Assembly: GCA_045639845.1 (NCBI GenBank)
Contig: JAZUDW010000010.1
Location: 1 to 8,120 of the forward strand
Length of the DNA: 8,120 bases
Direction of reading: 5' to 3'
Origin: Colimorpha sp045639845
GTDB taxonomy: Bacteria; Bacteroidota; Bacteroidia; Bacteroidales; P3
A program made the translations under genes and the position numbers. The notes below the pieces were generated by a model that did not search any database, was not told where the DNA came from, and worked only from the letters and a program-made list of their open reading frames with translations. Shown here piece by piece: positions 1 to 6,065 of the stretch; the first letter of the stretch is position 1, and each line of letters starts with the position of its first letter.

Positions 1-267
1 TATCTCGATATCTTTCACCACTACCATCTGCTTGTAGTCTTCGGTAAACATCGCCGATTTGATAATCTCTTCGGGGTTGAGGCCGTAGCCATGATTGAAA
101 TAGAGCATGGCCTTAGCTACACGCTCGGGAGTCTTAAGCAGACCCTCACGCGACACATCCTCGCCCAGCAGACGGATAATCTCTTTATAATGAGAAGCCA
201 ATTCGTTGACGGTAGCCTCATCATAACAATCTATTTTTTCGTAACCACATTTTTTACCTGTTTCCAT
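1..267 (-). CDS. folE: GTP cyclohydrolase I, N-terminal part (cut by the window edge)
   Basis: FolE converts GTP to 7,8-dihydroneopterin triphosphate in the cytosol, the first step of folate synthesis and of other pterin-derived pathways. The minus-strand frame is open from the ATG at 267-265 to the left edge and gives 89 residues. Residues 33-50 (LLGEDVSREGLLKTPERV) are the family's N-terminal signature, and residues 73-89 (FTEDYKQMVVVKDIEI region) lead into the catalytic core. The zinc-binding Cys/His residues lie beyond the edge and cannot be checked. An in-frame ATG nine codons upstream (294-292, adding MSNNNTLYS) would overlap the end of the preceding methyltransferase gene by 11 bases. 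I prefer 267 because the residues before it are low in information and nothing upstream favours the longer form, but either is possible. The identification is firm; only the start is uncertain. Confidence 0.93.
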   Translation of the reverse strand, partial: METGKKCGYEKIDCYDEATVNELASHYKEIIRLLGEDVSREGLLKTPERVAKAMLYFNHGYGLNPEEIIKSAMFTEDYKQMVVVKDIEI

Positions 268-283
268 TGAATATAATGTATTA

Positions 284-1507
284 TTATTCGACATAAAGTA
301 ATAAGCCCTTCAGGTATTCACCTTCGGGATGATAGATGCTCACCGGATGATCGAGTGCATGGGGCAACTGACGGATCACGCGCACTTTGCGGTGTGCGTT
401 GGCCGCCGATGTAAACACCATGGTCTGGAAATCATCGCGGCTTACGGCCTGCGAGCAACTGAAAGTGAGAAGATAACCTCCAGATGCTATCTTCTCCAAC
501 GCACGCTGGTTGATGGATCGGTAGCCTTTCAGCCCTTGCTGCAACGAGCGGTGGTTTTTGGCAAAAGCAGGAGGATCAAGGATGATCAGATCGAAAGGAT
601 CGACAATGGTGTCGAGATACTGCAACACATCGGCCACCACACCTTTATGTGGAGCCGAGGGATAGTTGAGCTCTACGTTTTGATTACACAGCGCAATGGC
701 CTTTTTGGAAATATCCACAGTCTCTACATAGCTGGCACCACCACGAAGCGCACCCAATGAGAAGCCTCCGGTATATCCAAAGGTATTCAACACTCGTCGC
801 CCCTTTGCCAAAAGTGACACCAGATGCCGATTCTCTCGCTGATCGAGGAAGAAACCGGTCTTCTGCCCCTCAAAGAAATTAATAAACATCTTGTTGCCAT
901 CCTCGCATATTTCCCACGTCTCTGGTTCGATACCCCAAATGTACCCATCTCGGCACTCTTGTCCCGGCTTTCCGTTGCCGGGTAAAGTGGATCCACTCTT
1001 ATCGAACACCGCGATCAACCGGTCGCCCAAAATATCTCGCATCATCTCTACTATGTGGGGCATAACGCTATGCATAAAAAAGGAGTGAGCCTGCAATACC
1101 AACACACCGTTGTAGTAATCGCCTATCAAGCCGGGAAGATAGTCGCCTTCGCCGTTGATCAGGCGAAACGCATTGGTAGAAACCGTAGTATCAGAACGAG
1201 AAGAGTCGAAAAAACCTAACGACTCACGATAGCTCACTGCCGACAAGAGAAGAGAATGGAGAAAAGAAGGATGAGTAGATGGATCGACATCAGGTGTATC
1301 GAAACTCAAAACCTTGACAGCAATCGATTCGTTTTGATAGTATCCTACAGCAAGCCATTTATGGTCGAAAGAATACACATCAACAATATCTCCCTCTTGG
1401 GGATTACCCTTTTGCTGCTTTATAGCACCAGAGAATATCCAAGGATGGCGACGCATTACGGCTTTCTCTTTGCCTGGAGCTAATATCAATTGTGGTCGTT
1501 TGTCCAT
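284..1507 (-). CDS. rlmI: RlmI-type class I SAM-dependent 23S rRNA (cytosine-5) methyltransferase
   Basis: This is a 407-residue protein, close to the 396 residues of E. coli RlmI, which makes m5C1962 in 23S rRNA. The N-terminal 75 or so residues form a PUA-like RNA-binding domain (LAPGKEKAVMRRHPWIFSGA at 9-28). A middle segment carries RLINGEGDYLPGLIGDYY (115-132). The Rossmann methyltransferase domain follows, with GQKTGFFLDQRENR at 214-227, SAM motif I at 240-254 (VLNTFGYTGGFSLGA), VDISKKA at 264-270, the DPPAF motif at 311-315, and FSCSQ at 349-353, whose Cys351 is the likely catalytic cysteine (inference from the family). The ATG at 1507-1505 is the natural start because the PUA motif begins just after it. 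It lies 86 bases downstream of rpe. The stop at 284 overlaps the alternative longer folE start. The precise target base cannot be proved from sequence; RlmK/L-like specificity is the alternative. Confidence 0.92.
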   Translation of the reverse strand: MDKRPQLILAPGKEKAVMRRHPWIFSGAIKQQKGNPQEGDIVDVYSFDHKWLAVGYYQNESIAVKVLSFDTPDVDPSTHPSFLHSLLLSAVSYRESLGFFDSSRSDTTVSTNAFRLINGEGDYLPGLIGDYYNGVLVLQAHSFFMHSVMPHIVEMMRDILGDRLIAVFDKSGSTLPGNGKPGQECRDGYIWGIEPETWEICEDGNKMFINFFEGQKTGFFLDQRENRHLVSLLAKGRRVLNTFGYTGGFSLGALRGGASYVETVDISKKAIALCNQNVELNYPSAPHKGVVADVLQYLDTIVDPFDLIILDPPAFAKNHRSLQQGLKGYRSINQRALEKIASGGYLLTFSCSQAVSRDDFQTMVFTSAANAHRKVRVIRQLPHALDHPVSIYHPEGEYLKGLLLYVE

Positions 1508-1593
1508 TAAATCTGATTATTCTATTGTTCGATATATATAATTACGATGGGAATGATCCGGGGATGACAGTTTTAAAAACGCAGACCTTGTCA
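1508..1593. other. Spacer between rpe and the rRNA methyltransferase gene
   Basis: This is the longest complete gap in the window, at 86 bases. It has an A/T-rich part next to the methyltransferase start, including a run of alternating TA at about 1533-1540, and a G-rich part with GGGAATGA and GGGGATGA (1549-1556 and 1560-1567). A five-base inverted pair, TGACA (1565-1569) and TGTCA (1589-1593), lies just after the rpe stop. It is too weak to call a terminator. A promoter for the downstream genes could lie here, but I see no consensus match. Confidence 0.4.
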
Positions 1594-2247
1594 TTATTCA
1601 ATGCCTTTCAACTGCTTTATGGTAGCACAAGGATCTTCCGATTTAAACACTGCGTTGCCTGCCACCAACACATCGGCACCAGCAGCATAGAGTAAAGGTG
1701 CATTCTGAGGGTTGACGCCACCATCTACCTCGATAAGGCACTGAGGATTCTTCTGATCGCACATCATACGCAACTGATGAACTTTGGTGTAAGTATTCTC
1801 TATGAATTTCTGACCACCGAAACCAGGATTGACGGACATGAGTAGCACTACATCGCACAACTGGATAATGTTTTCCACCATAGCCACTGGAGTATGAGGG
1901 TTGAGCACAACGCCACACTTCAAACCCGCATCCTTAATAGCATGAAGCGTACGATCCAGATGAATACAAGCTTCATAGTGAACCGTGATGATATCGGCGC
2001 CAGCCTCTTTAAAGTCATTGATATAACGACCGGGGTCCATAATCATCAGATGAACATCGAGGGGTTTCTGCGCATGCTTTTTGATATGCTTGATAATTGG
2101 TTGGCCAAAAGAGATATTGGGTACAAACATACCGTCCATAACATCCACATGGATCCAATCACACTCGCTCTGGTTCAGCATCTCTAAATCACGCTGTAAA
2201 TTACCAAAATCTGCCGAAAGCAGTGAAGGGGATATCATTTTTTTCAT
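1594..2247 (-). CDS. rpe: Ribulose-phosphate 3-epimerase
   Basis: Rpe interconverts D-ribulose 5-phosphate and D-xylulose 5-phosphate in the non-oxidative pentose phosphate pathway. From the ATG at 2247-2245 it has 217 residues, typical of this TIM-barrel family. The opening MISPSLLSADF stretch is the strand-1 signature. The metal and catalytic residues are all present: His33 and Asp35 (WIHVDVMDG), His66 (DVHLMI) and Asp175 (EVDGGV). The phosphate-binding loops NPGFGGQKF (about 140-148) and the late GADVLVAGNAVF stretch are intact. A TTG three codons upstream (2256) would also be in frame, but the ATG is preferred because it sits directly before MKKMISPS. It follows the last yitT-like gene by 64 A/T-rich bases and precedes the rRNA methyltransferase. 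No regulatory site is evident. Confidence 0.97.
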   Translation of the reverse strand: MKKMISPSLLSADFGNLQRDLEMLNQSECDWIHVDVMDGMFVPNISFGQPIIKHIKKHAQKPLDVHLMIMDPGRYINDFKEAGADIITVHYEACIHLDRTLHAIKDAGLKCGVVLNPHTPVAMVENIIQLCDVVLLMSVNPGFGGQKFIENTYTKVHQLRMMCDQKNPQCLIEVDGGVNPQNAPLLYAAGADVLVAGNAVFKSEDPCATIKQLKGIE

Positions 2248-2311
2248 AATTTGCAATGTTATATTCTTAGTGGTTAATAGTATTATTAGTTGATAAATAA
2301 TGAGCTTTCTA

Positions 2312-3196
2312 TTATAATTTCATATGGTCGAAGCCTTCGCCAAACACACCCTCTACCCTTGAAACAGACACGAAAGCATGCTGGTCTATACGATGGATGA
2401 TACGCATTATCTCGGGTTTATCACCCTTGTAGGCTATCACCATCAGCACCTTTTGCTCCTCGCCAGTATAGCACCCTTCGCCATGAAGCAAGGTAGCACC
2501 ACGGTCGGTCTCAGCCATGATGGCATCGCCTATCTCTTTGGCCTGTTTTGAAAACACCGTAATCTGATACGACCGTTTTGAACCATCGATCATCAGATCG
2601 AGAATATAGGTATAGGTAACCATCAAAACATAGCCATACAGCACATTTTCAAGCTTATGAAACACGAAATAGGAGCATCCGATGATCACGATATCGAGAT
2701 AAAGAATCACTCGTCCCGGAGAGATATTGTAGTATTTGTTAAGTATAAGGGCAATGATATCTGTGCCACCACTATTGCCACCCATACTGAAGGCAATACC
2801 AATACCGACACCACTTACAGCGCCACCCAAGAGGGCACACATGAAAGGGCCTAACTCTTTCACATCGAACAGACTGTCGAGTTTCAGCCACTGCTGCCAC
2901 ACTACAAACAAAGCCGAAGTCAAAACAATACCATATATGGTCTTAGCTCCAAACTTCGAGCCTAGCAGTTTAAAGCCCAAAACAATAAACACAATATTGA
3001 TAACCAAATTGGTAACACCCACAGGTATAGTTTCATTCGAAGCAAAATATACAATAGCCGAGATACCTGTTACGCCGCCATCAACAATATGAGAAGGAAG
3101 CAAGAACATGGTCCAAGCCAACGTGTAGATGGCCAATCCGAGAGTTATCACAAGATACGACCACAGTTCGTTAGAGAATGCTTTTTTCAATTCCAT
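2312..3196 (-). CDS. YitT-family membrane protein, copy 1 (DUF161 + DUF2179)
   Basis: This 294-residue protein has the two-part YitT architecture. The N-terminal membrane domain contains about six hydrophobic stretches, roughly at residues 12-33, 41-53, 57-78, 83-103, 115-137 and 160-200. It includes DGGVTGISA (39-47) and the family motif GGNSGGTDI (139-147). A cytoplasmic DUF2179 domain (about 206-294) carries DGSKRSYQ, RGATLLHGEGCYTGEEQKVL and the terminal GVFGEGFDHMKL. Transport or sensing roles have been suggested for the family, but no substrate is established and I infer none. It is the most diverged of three tandem copies: for example WLKLDSLFDVKELGPFMC, where the other two read VLH-ETLFD-SQFGPFMC. 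Only 9 bases (GCGGCAACG) separate it from the stop of copy 2, so the two are almost certainly co-transcribed. rpe follows 64 bases downstream. The ATG at 3196 gives the usual family N-terminus. Confidence 0.93.
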   Translation of the reverse strand: MELKKAFSNELWSYLVITLGLAIYTLAWTMFLLPSHIVDGGVTGISAIVYFASNETIPVGVTNLVINIVFIVLGFKLLGSKFGAKTIYGIVLTSALFVVWQQWLKLDSLFDVKELGPFMCALLGGAVSGVGIGIAFSMGGNSGGTDIIALILNKYYNISPGRVILYLDIVIIGCSYFVFHKLENVLYGYVLMVTYTYILDLMIDGSKRSYQITVFSKQAKEIGDAIMAETDRGATLLHGEGCYTGEEQKVLMVIAYKGDKPEIMRIIHRIDQHAFVSVSRVEGVFGEGFDHMKL

Positions 3197-3205
3197 CGTT
3201 GCCGC

Positions 3206-4090
3206 CTATAATTTGAGTTTTTCAAAGTTACTGCCAAACACACCTTGAGCCTTTGCCACACTGATAAAGGCAGAAGGGTCTATACGATTGATCACCTGCA
3301 TAATATTCTGCTTATCGGTCTTGTGTGCAATCACAATCAGTACCTTTTGTTCTTTTTTAGAGTAACCGCCTTTGGCATCGACTATGGTGACACCTCGGCC
3401 TATCTCTTGAACTATAGCATCGCTGATTTCATCGCCTTTGGCAGAAAAAATCATTATCTGATAAGACTGCTTGGCACCATCGAGCACCAGATCGAGAGTA
3501 TAGGAACATATCACCATTACGATATAACCAAACACTACATTTTCAATCTTATGCGTCACAAAGAACGTACATGCTATGATGACAAGGTCGCAATACAGAA
3601 TCACCTTGCCTGGGGTCACATTATAATACTTGGTAAGTATCAGTGCCACAATGTCGGTTCCTCCAGTATTGCCGCCCACACTAAATGCCAATCCTAAACC
3701 CAAGCCACAACCGGCGCCACCTAAAATGCAGCACATAAAAGGTCCGAACTGACTGATATCAAACAATGTCTCCACATGCAACACCTGTTGCCATAGGATA
3801 AAAAGCAACGACGACAACACAATACCATAGATCGTATTGACGCCGAACTTGGATCCTAAAAACTTCAGTCCCAGCAGGAACAGAATAGCATTGATTACAA
3901 AGTTTGCCGCACCTACCGGTATCAGCTCTCCCGACAAGAAATAGATAATAGACGAAAGGCCGGTAACACCACCCGAAATTATCTTAGCCGAAAGCAAGAA
4001 AGCAGAATACGAGAAGGTGTAACACATAATACCCAACGTGATAATCAGGTACGACATTATAATTTGATGCTTCTTTTTAAATATCTGCAT
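3206..4090 (-). CDS. YitT-family membrane protein, copy 2 (DUF161 + DUF2179)
   Basis: This is the second tandem YitT paralogue, 294 residues, aligning with copy 1 from end to end without gaps by eye. It has the same multi-pass membrane half, with SGGVTGLSSIIYFL near residue 39, GGNTGGTDI at 139-147 (Thr in place of Ser), and THKIENVVFGYIVM before the cytoplasmic part. The C-terminal DUF2179 domain shows DGAKQSYQ, RGVTIVDAKGGYSKKEQKVL and GVFGSNFEKLKL. It is closest to copy 3: the 13-residue SSLLFILWQQVLH stretch and SQFGPFMC are identical in the two, which points to a later duplication. It has several extra membrane-region cysteines (for example in CYTF and PFMCC). The start ATG (4090-4088) is preceded by 40 A/T-rich bases after copy 3. 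Substrate and role are unknown. Confidence 0.93.
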   Translation of the reverse strand: MQIFKKKHQIIMSYLIITLGIMCYTFSYSAFLLSAKIISGGVTGLSSIIYFLSGELIPVGAANFVINAILFLLGLKFLGSKFGVNTIYGIVLSSLLFILWQQVLHVETLFDISQFGPFMCCILGGAGCGLGLGLAFSVGGNTGGTDIVALILTKYYNVTPGKVILYCDLVIIACTFFVTHKIENVVFGYIVMVICSYTLDLVLDGAKQSYQIMIFSAKGDEISDAIVQEIGRGVTIVDAKGGYSKKEQKVLIVIAHKTDKQNIMQVINRIDPSAFISVAKAQGVFGSNFEKLKL

Positions 4091-4130
4091 ATCTATTGAT
4101 TATTAAGTTTCAACAAAAAACTAAAGAATA

Positions 4131-5006
4131 TCACTTCATCTTTTCAAAATTCTTTCCATATACACCCTGCACCTTGGCCACACTCACAAAAGCAGTAGGA
4201 TCGATATCGTTGATGATACGCATCACTTGAGCCTTATCGTATTTGTGTACTATCATCATCAGCACTTCCTGTGAAGCTTTCGTATAGCAACCTTTGCCAT
4301 CGAGCAGAGTAGCACCATGACCAGGAGTCTGCGTAATCACACGGCCAATTTCCTCTGCCCGCTGCGAGAATACTATAATCTGGTACGACTGTTTAGATCC
4401 ATCCACCGTGAGATCCAGCACATATGTCTTCACCATCATCACAATATATCCAAACACAACATTCTCTATCTTATGAGAAACGAAGTATATACAAGCGATA
4501 ATCACCACATCCATAGACAGAATCACCTTGCCGGTGCTGATATTATGATTGCGGCTGATGATAAGTGCCAGGATGTCGGTACCGCCGCTATTACCACCAA
4601 AGTTCATAGCAAAACCGATACCGAAACCGCAAAGAGCACCACCTATGATGGTACACATGAAAGGTCCAAACTGAGACACATCGAAAAGAGTCTCAATATG
4701 AAGCACCTGCTGCCACAGAATAAACAGCAGTGAAGACACCACGATACCGTAGATCGAGTTTACACCGAAACGAGATCCGAGGTATTTCATACCCAAAAGA
4801 ACGAAGATCACATTGATAACCAAATTTGTGACACCCATCGAAAGACCTGTAAGGAAATAAATGATAGACGACACACCCGTAACACCCCCCGAAATCACCT
4901 TGTTGGGAAGAAGGAATGCCGAATAGGCAAAGGTAAACACTAACAAACCCAAGGTTATCCAAACATAGGACAGCCAAGAATTCTTTTTGTTATCAAATAG
5001 CTTCAT
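4131..5006 (-). CDS. YitT-family membrane protein, copy 3 (DUF161 + DUF2179)
   Basis: This is the first of the three YitT paralogues in transcription order, 291 residues. It matches copies 1 and 2 along its whole length except for a two-residue deletion around residue 55 (FLTGLSMGV against FLSGELIPVG) and a missing last residue. The membrane domain spans about residues 11-200 and holds SGGVTGVSS (39-47) and GGNSGGTDI (137-145). The DUF2179 domain follows, with DGSKQSYQ, GHGATLLDGKGCYTKASQEVL and GVYGKNFEKMK. In DUF2179 the usual Arg of the RGAT motif is His here (GHGAT), which may affect ligand binding if that loop binds one (inference). It begins 36 bases after the stop of the TSCPD gene. 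The start at 5006-5004 is an ATG with no Shine-Dalgarno sequence. The family is recognised; its function is not known. Confidence 0.93.
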   Translation of the reverse strand: MKLFDNKKNSWLSYVWITLGLLVFTFAYSAFLLPNKVISGGVTGVSSIIYFLTGLSMGVTNLVINVIFVLLGMKYLGSRFGVNSIYGIVVSSLLFILWQQVLHIETLFDVSQFGPFMCTIIGGALCGFGIGFAMNFGGNSGGTDILALIISRNHNISTGKVILSMDVVIIACIYFVSHKIENVVFGYIVMMVKTYVLDLTVDGSKQSYQIIVFSQRAEEIGRVITQTPGHGATLLDGKGCYTKASQEVLMMIVHKYDKAQVMRIINDIDPTAFVSVAKVQGVYGKNFEKMK

Positions 5007-5042
5007 AATGTGGTTGGATTGATATGTTTTGAAACGATTAGA

Positions 5043-5336
5043 CTACAGTGCGTTTTCCTTGATATACAACAACAGCTGAGACAACTGATCGGGACACGAG
5101 GTACCTTTTCCGCCACAGTCAACCTTGGCAATGCGACCCACCACATCGTCGATGTGCATACCTTCTACCAAACGAGAGATACCCATAAGATTCCCCCCGC
5201 AACCACCAGTCACTCGAACTTTTCTAATCACATCGCCCTCGGTGAGTACCTCCATCATAAAAGAACAAACTCCTTCGGGTTGGCCAGCGGTATAACGAAT
5301 ACCACCCTCGATCATTTCCGATTTTACAATCTGCAT
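5043..5336 (-). CDS. Small stand-alone TSCPD-domain protein with four cysteines (TIGR03905-like)
   Basis: This 97-residue cytosolic protein consists of little more than a TSCPD domain, a module named after its Thr-Ser-Cys-Pro-Asp motif, here residues 79-83. The same module also occurs at the C-terminus of some vitamin B12-dependent ribonucleotide reductases. Four cysteines stand in conserved surroundings: Cys24 (PEGVCSF), Cys46 (VTGGCGGN), Cys74 (VDCGGKGTS) and Cys81 (TSCPDQL). This matches the four-Cys small-protein family TIGR03905. A metal-binding or redox role is plausible but unproved. The ATG at 5336-5334 is chosen; a TTG four codons upstream (5348) is in frame but less likely. It sits 34 bases after yggS and 36 bases before the first yitT-like gene, so it is probably co-expressed with both. 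No function can be assigned with confidence. Confidence 0.88.
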   Translation of the reverse strand: MQIVKSEMIEGGIRYTAGQPEGVCSFMMEVLTEGDVIRKVRVTGGCGGNLMGISRLVEGMHIDDVVGRIAKVDCGGKGTSCPDQLSQLLLYIKENAL

Positions 5337-5370
5337 ATTCAAAATCAATTATATGTTCAACAAACTACAA

Positions 5371-6063
5371 TTACTTCTCATCGTTTACAGGAACACCATA
5401 CTGGCGAGCTCCAAAGATGGACGATCCCACACGGACCAAGGTACTGCCTTCTTCGAGCGCTATCATATAGTCGTGCGACATACCCATCGACAACTCCTTA
5501 AAAGAATCCTCATCGGCGAAATAACGTTTCTTCAAATCGATGTGGATCTGTTTCAACTGACGAAATTCTTTACGTATCAAATCCTCATCGGACGTATTTG
5601 TAGCCATACCCATCACACCGACGATACGTATATTTTTCATCGACTTATAATCCTCCGACTCAAGCAAATCTTCAGCCTCATTCATCGAGAGACCAAACTT
5701 TGTTTCTTCGCTTGCCACATGGAATTGCAGCAAACAATCCACCACCCTACCCTGCTTGGAGGCCTCTTTATCAACAGCCTTAAGCAAATTCAGCGAGTCG
5801 ATACTATGAATCAGCGACACAAAAGGCATAATGTATTTGATCTTGTTGGTTTGCAGATGGCCAATAAAATGCCACTCTATATCGTTGGGCAATACAGCAT
5901 GCTTGTCGCGCATCTCCAACGCCTTGTTTTCACCAAATAGGCGTTGACCAGCGGCATAGGCCTCCTGAAGATCCTCTACAGGCTTGGTTTTCGACACAGC
6001 TATCAACCTTGCATTAGCAGGTACTGTAGCTTTAATTTTTTCGATATTTTCTGTAATCATCAT
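5371..6063 (-). CDS. yggS: YggS/PLPBP-family pyridoxal phosphate-binding protein
   Basis: This 230-residue protein is of the YggS (PLPBP, YBL036C) family: a single alanine-racemase-like barrel that binds PLP but has no clear enzymatic activity. It helps control PLP and amino-acid/keto-acid balance in the cytosol. The PLP-binding lysine is Lys25 in LIAVSKTKP. Other family landmarks are FGENKALEM (43-51), HFIGHLQTNK (65-74), IHSIDS (85-90), KFGLS (122-126), GVMGMA (149-154), LSMGMSHDY (191-199) and the phosphate-binding VRVGSSIFGAR (210-220). Two adjacent ATGs (6063 and 6060) open the gene; the first lies only 2 bases after the TAA of topB, so the two are probably translated from one mRNA with coupling. 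Length is normal and nothing essential appears to be missing. Confidence 0.95.
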   Translation of the reverse strand: MMITENIEKIKATVPANARLIAVSKTKPVEDLQEAYAAGQRLFGENKALEMRDKHAVLPNDIEWHFIGHLQTNKIKYIMPFVSLIHSIDSLNLLKAVDKEASKQGRVVDCLLQFHVASEETKFGLSMNEAEDLLESEDYKSMKNIRIVGVMGMATNTSDEDLIRKEFRQLKQIHIDLKKRYFADEDSFKELSMGMSHDYMIALEEGSTLVRVGSSIFGARQYGVPVNDEK

Positions 6064-6065
6064 AT

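Larger units (their letters stand above)
2312..5006 (-). repeat. Tandem triplication of a yitT-like gene
   Basis: Three complete homologous genes lie head to tail, with start-to-start distances of about 0.9 kb (5006, 4090, 3196). Their proteins align almost without gaps, while the DNA has diverged noticeably, including at synonymous positions. This is therefore an old duplication maintained by selection rather than a recent or assembly-made repeat. Copies 2 and 3 form the closer pair, suggesting two successive duplications. None of the copies shows a frameshift, an internal stop or a lost family motif. Confidence 0.85.

Noticed and set aside
1549..1567. GGGAATGA / GGGGATGA near-direct repeat in the rpe-methyltransferase spacer
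   Set aside because: Eight bases with one mismatch, present only twice; too short to separate from chance or to call an operator.
1565..1593. Possible terminator after rpe (TGACA ... TGTCA with a T/A run inside)
   Set aside because: The stem is only five pairs with a 19-base loop, and the T-run lies inside the loop instead of after the stem.
2248..2256. TTG start for rpe, and a similar TTG start at 5348 for the TSCPD gene
   Set aside because: Both have an ATG three or four codons downstream that sits at the family's usual N-terminus; TTG starts are less likely and add no conserved residues.
2275..2288. AT-only inverted repeat TAATA-GTAT-TATTA between yitT copy 1 and rpe
   Set aside because: A five-base A/T stem in an A/T-rich spacer is expected by chance, and there is no GC stem or T-run to make a terminator.
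5337..5370. Bacteroidetes -7-like TAGTTTG upstream of the TSCPD gene
   Set aside because: It is one base short of the TAnnTTTG spacing and has no well-placed -33 TTTG element, so it is not reported as a promoter.
5353..5940. Long plus-strand open frame of 195 codons opposite yggS
   Set aside because: It lies wholly opposite a gene with clear YggS motifs, and its translation is rich in His/Gln/Ile with no recognisable domain. It is an antisense shadow. The plus-strand frames at 6069-6764, 3245-3697 and 329-760 are rejected for the same reason.
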